Shown: positions 48,031 to 59,067 of the stretch, piece after piece
Layout of the letters: each line of letters starts with the position of its first letter
How positions within the stretch are numbered: position 1 is the first letter of the stretch
NCBI GenBank assembly: GCA_963514095.1
Contig: OY741276.1
Coordinates: forward strand, 21,873,695 to 21,937,694
DNA: 64,000 bases
Source of the DNA: Eutrigla gurnardus
Lineage: Eukaryota > Chordata > Actinopteri > Perciformes > Triglidae
Direction of reading: 5' to 3'
Position numbers and translations under genes: made by a program
Notes under the pieces: model-generated
Told to the model about the DNA's origin: nothing
What the model saw: only the letters and a program-made list of their open reading frames with translations
Database searches by the model: none

Positions 48031-49486
48031 TACAATCAGTTTGTTTTATAGGATGTGCTTATATGCAGCCCAGAGGCTTTAGGACACAGAGATGAACCAA
48101 CTAGTCCGATATACTTCCAAAACCAAACAACTTACGAACAGAAGTCCTGGAGTGTGAGTTTTACCAAAACTTTTGCCAGAGTGGTCAGCAATTAGGATGC
48201 AGGTTGGTTCGCCACTTTGAATAAGCTCAATGGGTCACAGTTTGTGTGTATTATTTTTCTATTTTTGCCAACACTGTTACAACCTAAAGGTTTCAAATCT
48301 AACTGTTAATCTTAGAAGTTGGAGTAAATGAGGAGAACTTGAATGTTGCAAACTAATATTACCCTTAGCTGCTTGAAGGGGGGTTTGTTGGAACTGTAGA
48401 CATGTTTTAAACCCATACTTCCTGGAAACTGTGATAGTGACTATCTGGTGTTTCATATTGAAATTTCACATTGCTAAATTTAGTGGCTGCAGATTGTACA
48501 GCATCCATTCATCACTATTCAATGTTCAGTAGACCAACCAACCAACCAACCTCTGCAGCTTCAAACAGTATTTGATTAAACATTGTTTCCTAGAATGATT
48601 GATATAAAAAACAATGTGAGGCATCAGGAACTAATTATGAAATCATCTTTCCCCGTCACACAAGAGCCTGAAAAGGACTTGTATCTGTGCGAGGCTCATA
48701 GACGTGCTGGTTGCCATGGTGCTATTGGCTCAGGCTGTAGACCGAGGCTTGCTGCTTCCTATAGCACTCCTGGTAATTGAGATCAGATGCTCCTATGAGT
48801 GGAACCTGGACTGGGAGTAACCTGGAAGCATTTATTTTATGTAGAAGATGTTTAGTTAAGCCATGCTCCCGCTCTAAATTAGCCTCGGTCCGGCTCTGGT
48901 GATGAATACGATTGGTGAAAGCACTGAAGGCTGGTTCCTGACTTCTTCCTTCCCCCCGGATCGGATTACAGATTAGCAGACTTCCTGTCCAGTTGTGGAA
49001 CAAGCCAACCCAACTGACGGAAAGGCGACAGGCGTACAGGCAAGGCAAGGGCATCATGCGTTATCTCAGATGGGTTTTCTGACAGAGCCCCACAGCAGTG
49101 GGGCCTCACACAGCCAACTAGTTATCATTTGTTAGACCTGTTTGAAGAAGCAGCTGATTGTAGGAGGACAGACCTCCTCTGGAGTCAGCTGGTGGTCCAT
49201 TGGTGGTGGAAAGCAAAACTTGTGTACTCAAAGTCAATCATTTGTACATAAACAATGCATTAAATGAAAAGTGTATCGTGAAAGGTGATGTTTCCCCAGA
49301 GAATTATCATGCGAGGCTGCAGTCCCCCCCCCCCAGCTGTATGGAGTACATGTATGCACATTTAGCTCATTTTTGTGTTGTCGCACAATGCTGCCAGCTG
49401 CAGCAAATCATACCTAACAGCAGGCTACACAAGGTAGAAAAATATCCCCTTTATTATACCTCCCTATTTTATTTATTATTTAGAGT
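48031..49486. other. Non-coding spacer
   Basis: No gene, RNA or element end recognised. The open frames here lack splice partners, known motifs or a plausible start context. Confidence 0.35.
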
Positions 49487-49736
49487 CAGTGGTGGAAGAA
49501 CTACTCAGACCTTTTACATAAGTAAAAGTAGAATGACCACAGTCTAAAAAATACTCTGTTACTAGTATTCCTGCATTCACAAATCTACTTGAGCAAAATC
49601 AAACCAAAGTTTTAATATGAACACATATTGTAGGATCGTTATTGATGTATTATCAACAATATTTTCCTCCAAAATGTAGTGGGACATAAGTCAAATGAAA
49701 TGGGAATATTTACTCAGTTACATGATCCCACCACCG
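49487..49736 (+). mobile_element. hAT-type MITE
   Basis: Starts CAGTGGTGGAAGAACTACTC and ends CCCACCACCG, matching the common teleost 'cagtggtggaag...ccaccactg' MITE. The flanking 8-mers TTTAGAGT and GTTAGAGT differ at one base, as a hAT target duplication would. Confidence 0.7.
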
Positions 49737-49908
49737 GTTAGAGTCTGCTCTGACTTTAATTTGCTCAAATACTGTCGATTAGTATAGCCTTAGTCACGCA
49801 TGCTCCGTGGCACACGAGCAATAAGTGTGCAAGAGAGTTTTTTGGGAATGTTGAAGTGCCCTCTGGTGTCAAATCAGGTCTTTCGCAGCCATTGGCTGTC
49901 ACACAGCT

Positions 49909-49909
<1 letters not shown>

Positions 49910-49977
<68 letters not shown>
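49910..49977. repeat. 68-base poly-C tract
   Basis: Cytosines throughout except one T at 49941. Poly-proline and poly-glycine frames across it are artefacts. Length in the assembly may be inexact. Confidence 0.9.
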
Positions 49978-49979
<2 letters not shown>

Positions 49980-51540
49980 CACTCCTTGAATGTCCCGCCT
50001 ACTCTGCCTCTCTGACTCGTACTCTCTCTCCTTCTTTGCAGAATTTTGTTCAGTTAATTTGCCAAAGTACAAGATTGGTGGAAGGCTGGTCTGGTTAATG
50101 ATTTCAACTAGGGTTGGGCTGATATCTGGTTTCACCAGTTCGATTTGGTGTACAGGCTAAACCGTTTAATTTATGCACAGACCGGTTGAACCGGCATTTG
50201 CCCGTATGACACGTTCTGGAAAAATAAAAACATCAGCGACCTCTGCCGACACCACTTAATCCAATGTGTCTTTCATTAGTAATAAGCAGCAATAATGACA
50301 AGTGATAAAAATAATAACAATAATAGTGTTTATTTATAAACAAATCTGTGAGTATCCAGTCGGCCGGTGCGTAAAGTGCACCTATTACACTACACAAATT
50401 ATCTGAGATCTGTGGGAGAAGCGAGACATGGACTCATTCATCAGCTGTCAGAGAGCTGGCACTGTTGAGTGCACACAACATCTGAAGTGTTCACTGTTTG
50501 GAGCATTCAGGGTCCGACCCTCAAACCATAAGGGTCCATGAATTACAAACACTCGTAGCTGAGTATGCATCCACATGACGCTATCATACATCTTAAAATT
50601 GATAAATCCATAACACCACTATGTGCATGTTCTGCTTAACACACATACTCTTGCTGAATGACCAGGGTAACGTAATTATCAAAACAAACGGTGAGGGAGT
50701 CCTGGTTGTGATCCAGGTCATAGATCCTTTCCAGCACTCTTTGCTAAACCACCTCTGTTTCCTGTCCCACCTTCCACACGTCCCCCAGCTGATCAGAGTG
50801 TGAGCGTGCCCTGCACCAGCCACCTCTACTTGACACGGCTCGACTCTGCTGCTGTGCACTTGGAGCTGCTAGGATCAGCAGAGCGGCAGGATATTGCAGT
50901 CGGCATCAAACTAAACACACAATGTGTCCTGCACAAGTAATCTCCACGTTTGAGCCTATTGGATGTGACAGTTTGAAAACTTGAACTCAGAGCTGGCCTG
51001 TCGGTGAGGTTGGGTGGTGCCATGTGGGGGGTATGCATGTATTGACCTAAAGGGTTCTCCGTGATTAGGAGCCCACATTCACCTCTGATTGCTCTGGGTC
51101 ACTGCAGGTGAGTGCAAGTGGTCGGAAGGAGGTAATTTTCCTTCTGGAGCTGGTTACCTGATTGAGTAAGTAGCTGATCTTTTACACTGACCCGAGTCCT
51201 CAAACATATCTAGAACTGAGGAATGAGCTAGATCCTGATCAGAAACAAGAGCGGTGCTGATGTAAATACCACTGAGCTATAACATTGTGATCATGAAATT
51301 GAACCTTGCGTCTTATTGCCATGGAATTATTGTGTCTGTAGGACTCTATAAAGAACTGTATTAGCCTACAAACTAACGTTCTACATCTTTTTCCCTGTCC
51401 TCAGTCATTGCTTATTAAGTTTCACAATCAATTGCCAATAAGGAAAATAAAGGTATCTTTCATTATCTCACACAGATATATTTTCTTGTAATTGATAACA
51501 AAAAAGAATGTGCTGCTCAACGAAATTTTCTGTTGGGAGG
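49978..51540. other. Non-coding spacer with a repeat end
   Basis: Near 50109 'tagggttgggctgatatc' resembles the end of a teleost repeat. No gene is supported in the rest. Confidence 0.3.
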
Positions 51541-51699
51541 TTGAGGGGGGTAAGTTCACTTTACTGTATACAAAGGAGGTTAGAGGTCAGATTCAGCAAA
51601 AGATCAGAGATCCTGAAGCTGGAAGAGATTCATCATCTTGCTAATGGACCGTCCAACTTGACCGTTTTTTCTCCAGCGATTCAGTGAGAAACAGATTGA

Positions 51700-52000
51700 C
51701 AAAAGAAAGATCAAGATCAAAGCAGCGGAAGGGGAGATATCCTAAATTTCAGCCCTCACCTCAGCACCCTGAAAACAGGCTGTTATAAATTTAAAAACTA
51801 AATCTGAGATAACCCTGATGACATCACTATGATTATTTTCTCCAAATCTAGAAAGCTCCTCCAGAGCCATGGAAGACATTATACAACTTTTTCCACAGGC
51901 TGAGCAGTACTCCTCCTGACAAGTAAACTGAACTTCATGGTTAAATTTGGTGGACTGCCCCTTTGAAACTTTCAGAAATAGAAACATCAGCTCAAGAAAG
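51700..52000. repeat. Dispersed teleost repeat
   Basis: Phrases such as 'ataaccctgatgacatcact' and 'agaaagctcctccagagcca', and the end 'tggtggactgcccctttga', look like a dispersed repeat I recall from other fish loci. An 81-codon minus-strand frame lies inside it and is not considered a gene. Confidence 0.35.
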
Positions 52001-52199
52001 TGATTTACTGCATTTAAAAAAACAGTAGAGAGACACAGTTAGAGAAAGGCTGTTGAACATAGCGAAGCATTTAGATGCTTAAGAGCCACATCTTTCCTTC
52101 AGAAGTTGGTAGAGTCAACACCATAGCTGCGAGTCAAACTAGACTTTAATTTGTCTGGAGACAGGACTCCAAATTAATGATAATGTTGCTCTGTGATGG

Positions 52200-52470
52200 C
52201 TAGATGTGTAACGGTATGTTCACACCAAAAGCAAAGTTATTGAGGCAAAGTTTTTATTTGCTCGAGTGGAAATGTTTCAACCATGATTTCGGACTTTTTT
52301 TTTTTAAATTGTCGTCATTATGTAGTTACTTCGGCATCCTTTATTTCCATTTATTGCAATTAAATCACAACAAATGGTTTATTTTGGGTTCATACCCAAG
52401 AAAAGCAGCTGACGTATGGCTTGCTATCCAGAGTGAATACAACTCAATTAAATTCGCCAGGCACCTCTGG
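52200..52470 (+). repeat. Dispersed repeat, partner of 36.03-36.34 kb
   Basis: Begins with 'aacggtatgttcacaccaaa', typical of a teleost MITE end. From 52320 it matches the reverse complement of the copy at 36.04-36.17 kb. Confidence 0.5.
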
Positions 52471-52479
52471 GTGATGTAA

Positions 52480-53300
52480 TGAACACAGAAGTTGTTGTTG
52501 GGTGTTTGCATGAATAAACAGTGACTGATCTACATCGGGGAAATGGTAGAGATAAGTGGAAGTGGACTATTATGTGAACACATGAACCAATGACACCAGT
52601 TACACTCAACTCACATGTGGTTTCTTGACAAAACACAGTTTGGAGACCTCATCAGGAACTCCTCCTGGTGAAAGATATTATCTTGTTCAACCCTCAGTCA
52701 CGTGGTGCGAAAACCACGTTTTAAAGACTCACACCTACAACAGCATGTTGCATTTTGTTAACAGTACAGTAATCTGATGACATTGAAAGTAGCGTAGTCT
52801 GAATTTGTCTTGAACAAAGAAACTGTGGCACATAGCATTCAAATTCACTGTGCTCTATTTTTTCAGACAAATATTTTTTAATGAAAGAGAATATCAGTTT
52901 ACTGAATGCTTTTTGAAATGTCCAATATTTTCCCTTTAATTGTAAAGCAAAAACACAAACAACTCAAATAAACTCCTTTAAAATAACATTTGAAATAACG
53001 TCAACAAAATCCCCTCTCTTGGGATTAGCAAAATCACTTAATTGCCTGAAAACAAACTGCAAAATAAAAATGGGTTAGGTTATATAAAAATATTAACACA
53101 CACACACACACAACTTCGATCCTCTGAGGTCTCTCTGACAAATAATTTCTCACCATTTTACCACTATTTCCCTGCAGAAAATTCACCAATACTTCACTAG
53201 ACTGTAAACCCCACACTGGGCAAAAAGAAAACAGTTGCAGGTCTGGGCCATAGTTCAGGTGACACCAACAGAAACCTCAACCGAGAAAACACACAGGAAT
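52480..53300. other. Non-coding spacer
   Basis: Contains a short CA run at 53097-53111. No gene recognised. Confidence 0.3.
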
Positions 53301-53310
53301 TCGGACTCAC

Positions 53311-53600
53311 CGTTCAGCGCCAGTCCTTCAGAAACGTTTCGTGGTGCGAAAGGTGAAACCTGGCAGGAGCAGAGGCGGGATCCTCCTTAAAGCGCATAGC
53401 AACAGTCCTTTACTGGTCACCGTTATCCGACCTTGCAGCGCCGGTGTTGAGTCACGCTCCGGTGTTGTGTCGAATATCGTTTCCTCTTCGATATGCGTTT
53501 CCTCCTCGCTAAACCTGAACCAACTAGTATAACTAGCCTTAAGTTGTAACAGGAGGGAAATACTATTCAACATTGGAATACAATTCGACATACCACGGGG
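53311..53600 (-). other. CpG-rich candidate first exon or promoter
   Basis: This segment has many CG dinucleotides in an otherwise CG-poor neighbourhood. On the minus strand it reaches a strong donor, ACG|GTGAGTCC, at 53310. An 87-codon minus-strand frame (53328-53591) stops 17 bases before the donor, so the exon would be non-coding or carry an upstream frame. The next exon was not found; ptgs1 copy B lies 10 kb further along the same strand. Could be an alternative leader or an unrelated non-coding transcript. Confidence 0.3.
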
Positions 53601-53719
53601 TCCAAGCCCACACTTGACTATCCAATAGCCGCAATAGTTTAAAGAAACTGCTGCTTCACTAAATGAGAAGCCTATAGCTGAACAGTTAGCATCTTCATTC
53701 CGGCTAGCTTAGCAGCTAA

Positions 53720-56660
53720 CTGCTAACATTGCGCGATTTCAGTTGCTCACAGAAGTTAGGCTTGTGCAAACACAAAATTACACACTAGTGTTCTTGCTAA
53801 TTAACCGAGATGAAATAAAGGAAATGTGCATGTTGATGTCTTAATCTACTCATATTATTTTATCCCATTTACTCGACCTAACTCTCCTTTTCCTTCACTC
53901 TTGCTAGCATCTCGTGTTTTAATTATTTCTCCCGCCCTCTTCCTGAGCTGACAAATTACCACAGGTGACACTGACTGACATCAACAGTAACTAATGGCTA
54001 AAATTAAAGGCACAATCTGCGTGTTTTTTTTTTTCATTTTGTTTATCCCACTTATTCTTATTCTATTCAACTATTTACATCTACCTTGTTACATTTTCTC
54101 CATCTCTCAGTTCATCAGTTTTTCTTTCTTTTTTAAACTTAATTGCTGTCAGTATATTTGCCTTGTTATTTTCATCCAATTTTATGAGGAAATAACCTGT
54201 TTTAACCCTTGGCTTTTACACTGGGGCTACATTTGTAAATTCAGTTTTAGCACAAGCCAGTATCAGTGTTGGTTTGGGATAATAGTGACACATTCCTGGA
54301 TGTCGTCTCTTTTGGTGTGGTAAAACAAGATGCAATAAAGGATATACTTAATTTTGTAGTGCTCACTGGTCACTCGAGGGGGTTTGTGCTTTCACCCAGC
54401 AGAGGAAAAACATCAGCCCTCTTTCTTCCCTCCGTTAGTGGAATTGATCAGCTGCTTCCTGGCTGTAAATAAAGAGGCATACTGTAATCCACTTGATAAA
54501 TATCAAGCAGAATACGGCAATCAGCTGTAAGCAATTTACGTGTCTGTGCTCAAGCCAGCGGCTCGTGATTTTCTCTCCTGTCATCTATCATAGACCACAC
54601 GCTTGGGCCAAAATACACAATACTCCCAAATTGCTGTCATATGGAGTGCAAGCCCTGAAAAAAAGCCCTTCATTTTTCCTTGTCTGTACTTCAAATAAAC
54701 TTGTATTTGTTAAATAACTGGAGAGGGTTTTTTCTCTCCAATGCAACTTTTCAGAGAGAGGGATGGTGTAATGTGCCATTTCCTTTGTTTGTTGAAAGCT
54801 TGGCTGCTGGACTGTAATCTAGATGGGTTTGATCCCAGAGTAGATGCAGCCTGTTGAATGTTGGACGCTGCAAACGTCAAACTGATTCTGCTACAAGCTC
54901 CCAACGGCAAACATCCACGGGCTGTCTCAGTTTTCCTCCATTATTCATGTGCCTCTTCACATCCTCAGCAGTTAATCCCTCTGAAAAACCTTACATTTTC
55001 ATGCACACGTCAACAAGAGGGATTCAAACAAACATTTGTCGGACACATCTAGCCAAAGCACCTTTCAGCAGTGTATCCCAACCGTTTTTATCTGATATAC
55101 GATATAATGATAACTCATATATCATTTCCACGTACCCCCTGACAATTGCAGAAATACCCCCTTTGGTTCCCCTAGTATAGGGAATGTGTAGAGAGGTGGG
55201 ACTAAACCATAGTTATATGCCATGGCCGCCCACGGAGGGGCAAAGGGGCCAGTGACCCTCTAATATTAAGTCTACTCTACATTTATGCCCAGAGAAGTTA
55301 ATTACTCATAACACAATACAGTACAAGTTACGTTCTCATTGAAAGGGTGTTATCGTGTTTATTGTGTATATTTTGGAGAACCAAACCTATGGGGGTCAAA
55401 TTAACTGCAGAGTCCCCCATTTGAAATGGTCTTAAACTGCCACTAGTTGCAGCAATGGATTTTTTCACACAGCCTGGCCTCCATTCAACTCTTATCCCAA
55501 ACATCTAACAAAATTCACATGGACTACAGTGGCAGATTTTCTACAGAAACAAGATAAGACCTTGGCGTTGCATTTAGGGCTCACTTCGCCCTTCTCCAAA
55601 CATGTTCTCTCAGCCAACATGCCAAGCACAACATCAGTCATCCCTGTTACGTGGCTTTGTGCCGGTTCTCTGTAACATGCAACCACTGAAAGAAAGAGGT
55701 ATGAATCATGCCCAGTGCATTTTGTCTGCACCTCGCCCGAAAGAATTACAGAAAACTGAGAGTTAGAGAAAATCATGAATTGCATACAATCGACCTGAAG
55801 AAGAGAAGAAATGTTTTCAACAAGGGCAATCTAGGTTCACATGGTTAAATAGGAGGAAGTAATTCAATGGATATAATGTAGGGCATCAAGCTGAAGCCTT
55901 TGACTTGCGTATAAGCCAAATAAAGAAACAAATGAATAAAAACACTGTGGCTGTATGATAGTGTATATGTGTCTATTAGACATACAGAAGTGCATCCATT
56001 CAAAACTCATTCAATGTTTACATCGTTGTTATTGTTGCTGCTGCAAGGAATTGTTTACTTTTCACTATCTCAAAGCCATTATCATCTGTAATTTTAGCTG
56101 TTCCTGCTCACATTTTTGGACACATTGCAGTAGAACCGATAATGCCGAAAGACAATTTATGTTTGATTTACTGTGATGCATCACATTTCATTGTGTGATC
56201 ATGAATCATGATAACAAGGTTACTTGTTTCAAATCCTATGCATCTTAATAAGTTACAAGCAAAGTTAATGTTTGGGGGTGAAAAACAATATTAGGTGGGC
56301 ATTTTTTAAGGTCCATTGTTTAAGATGTGGCGCCGTCTAAGGTTGAAGTTTGCAACCAACTGAAACTTCTCCTGTGTGCCAAGCGTGCAGAAGAACTACT
56401 GTCACACAAACATGAATGGCCCTATCTGGAGCCAGTGTTTGGCTTCTATAGAAACATGGCGAAGAGGACTCGCTTGAGATATAAACGGCTGAGGAAACAC
56501 AACAATTCTTATTTTCAGCTGATTTTACACTAATAAATCATACTTAATAACATTATAATAAATGTCTGGTTCTGTTATACAGCTCATATAAAGTTGTATG
56601 CTTCTTCTACAGTTCTTACAACAGTAGTGATGATTTATCAACAAATGCAGCAGTAGAGTG
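53720..56660. other. Non-coding spacer
   Basis: No gene, structured RNA or transposon end recognised. It lies in the long interval between ptgs1 and lhx6, where developmental enhancers would be expected, but none can be identified from one sequence. Confidence 0.3.
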
Positions 56661-56667
56661 GGCCTAC

Positions 56668-56805
56668 TCCCTGGACAGGTCACCAGACTTTCACAGGCCT
56701 GACACATGGAGGGAAACAACACACCTACGGACAATTTAGAGTCATCAACGAACCTGCATGTACCCGGGGAAAACTCCCGCTGACATGGGGAAGACACACA
56801 AACAC
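56668..56805 (-). repeat. SINE/LINE tail fragment, antisense
   Basis: 'cctggacaggtcaccagact', 'acctacggacaatttagagt' and 'gggaagacac' are the reverse complement of the body of the SINE at 9162-9518, with the tail missing. Confidence 0.65.
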
Positions 56806-57469
56806 CACATCGAAGGATGGCCACACCACCATGCTGTTGAGGATATATTGATGAGAAGAAATGACCTGATCCTAAAAGACCAATACAATAAGAATGTTTG
56901 ATTGAGGTTACCTGTTTTAATTGATTGATTTCTGTATTTTGAGATATACAAAAATCAGGAAAAGGAGTTAAACTCAGTGGCAGGAGGGGACACAGTTCTG
57001 GTAATAAAATAGATAATTTTAGATTATTATAAAATGATTTAGCTATCAGGTGATGTCTTTTGGCTGCTCAGCTTATTCCAAATCAATCCACTGGCAAAGA
57101 CATACAGCAGTAAGCTTATATTATGCCATACCAAGACCTTTAAGAGACTTTACCTCTGAATGAAGGCCAATTACAAGAGTTATTGTTCAGTTGTGACAAA
57201 AGGTCCCCACCTTAACGCTTGTTGTTTCCTTACGTTGAGCACAGTGACTAAAGATGTTGCCCTCATGTGAACCCCTCTGCAGGTCCACAGGGAGCTGATG
57301 ACATACGTCATACATTGTTTGCATACCAGTCATCAAGCTGTCCACTGGGGCTCATTGGATGAGTCTAATAGCTTTAGCATGAGGCCAGTTTGTTTTCATC
57401 GTGGCCGTGTGCTGGCCACTTATTGTTTGTGTGCATCGCGGACAGCTATGTGTAAAGGAAGGACATTAC

Positions 57470-57471
<2 letters not shown>

Positions 57472-57549
<78 letters not shown>
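57472..57549. repeat. (CA)39 microsatellite
   Basis: Perfect alternating CA for about 78 bases. The Thr-His repeat frame across it is an artefact. Confidence 0.95.
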
Positions 57550-57550
<1 letters not shown>

Positions 57551-57889
57551 ATGTATATGTGACATCCACACATTCAAAGAGCTGTACAGGATGCAACAGG
57601 TGATCCATCATCACATATTACCATTGTCAGGAGGTCACTTTCGCGTTGCCAGATCTTTAAGGAGGAAATTCAGACAGGGTGAGGTACAGGAAATACTTAA
57701 ATAAGCCTTTTGATTAATGTCCTTTTTTTTACAGAGATGTTTTTCAGTTTCATACATGGACACAAACCTCATAAATGTTTTATTCTTTAAATGAATAAAT
57801 ATGTGGGTTTAACTTTTATTTTCTCCACTCAGTCCACTTACTTGCTTGTTCTGGACCTTTTTGATGGCATCGCACTAAGATATCATTTT

Positions 57890-58240
57890 GTAATTTCCAT
57901 TTTTTATACTACTGCAGGCAAATTGTACTTTTTACTCCTCTACATTGCTTTGATAGCTTTATGAGTAGCATATAGACTAAGTAAACCTGGCCCCATTTTG
58001 CCAGCTGCAACATTAAAATGATGAACACATTAATGCAACACAAAATATAATCCAGTAATATAATATATGATTAAGATATGGGCCATTCTGCATTTTTTAT
58101 TTTGCAGTGCCATTGCTACCTTTACTTAAGTTAATTATCTGAATCATTCATTTGCATATGATAGTGGAGTTTTATTGAATGAAAAGCTGGTAAATACATC
58201 TGCATACAGCATTTTATTAATAACAGGTATTCCTCCCAGT
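57890..58240. repeat. Degraded hAT-type MITE fragment
   Basis: 'ccagctgcaacattaaaatg', 'atgaacacattaatgcaaca' and 'atgggccattctgcat' are internal landmarks of the 'cagtggtggaag' teleost MITE as I recall it. Ends are eroded. It directly abuts the intact element that begins at 58251. Confidence 0.5.
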
Positions 58241-58250
58241 ATGCTATACT

Positions 58251-59067
58251 CAGTGGTGGACGGAGTAAACGGAGTAAATTTACTTAAGTACTGTACTTAA
58301 GTACATATCCAGAGGATTTGTACTTTACTTGAGTGTTAGATTTCTTTGGTACTTATTACTCTTACTTGAATACATTTCCAAGACAAATACTTTTACTTTT
58401 ACTCAAGTTAATTTCTAGAAAGTCTGAAAAGTAATTGTTACTTTCAGGTCTGTTTTTTTTATCTTTCTTTTTTTATTAAAGTACTATTGGACACAAGCTG
58501 TGTTTGTCAAAGAAGGAAACCATCACAGTGCACGCTCTCCACTGGGATCTACGTAAAAGCGGAAATACGTAATCCCTCCCCATAAGGATACATGGGGAAA
58601 CAGAGTTTGTTGTGCTCCTATATTGTCCTTCCTGTAAAGACAAGTGACCTCACCATTGAGTTATTGAAAGCAGGGATGTAGTTTTTTGTAAAACAGTGAT
58701 TCTCAACCAGTGGTGTGGGGACAACATTGGTCTTTGAGGGGGTTCCAGTTCCCAATGATAGAGTTGGACGGTGCAGGTTCATTTGGTTACAATTTCAATG
58801 ATTGTTAATAAACATCTGCATCTGCAACATCTGCTGTAGTCCTGTGATCCCATTCATTTTATTTGAAATTTACTCTTACTTTTACTTAAAGTAAATTTAA
58901 AAGCATGTACTTTTGGATACTTAAGTACCTTTAAAAGCAAGTACTTTTTTACTCTTACTCGAGTACCATGTCGACTGAGCTACTTTTACTTGTAACGGAG
59001 TAAATTTTGACCAGTAGTATTTGTACTCTTAATCAAGTACTGGGGTCGAGTACTCTGTCCATCTCTG
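58251..59067 (+). mobile_element. Intact-ended non-autonomous hAT element
   Basis: The left end CAGTGGTGGACGGAGTA and the reverse complement of the right end CAGAGATGGACAGAGTA agree at 14 of 17 bases. It is flanked by a perfect 8-bp duplication GCTATACT. Both arms are rich in 'tacttaagtac'-type motifs. The 817 bp carry no transposase frame. Confidence 0.85.

Noticed and set aside
49800..50135. Poly-proline and poly-glycine open frames
   Set aside because: They exist only because of the poly-C tract.
57298..57603. Open frame with a long Thr-His repeat
   Set aside because: It is a translation of the (CA)n microsatellite.
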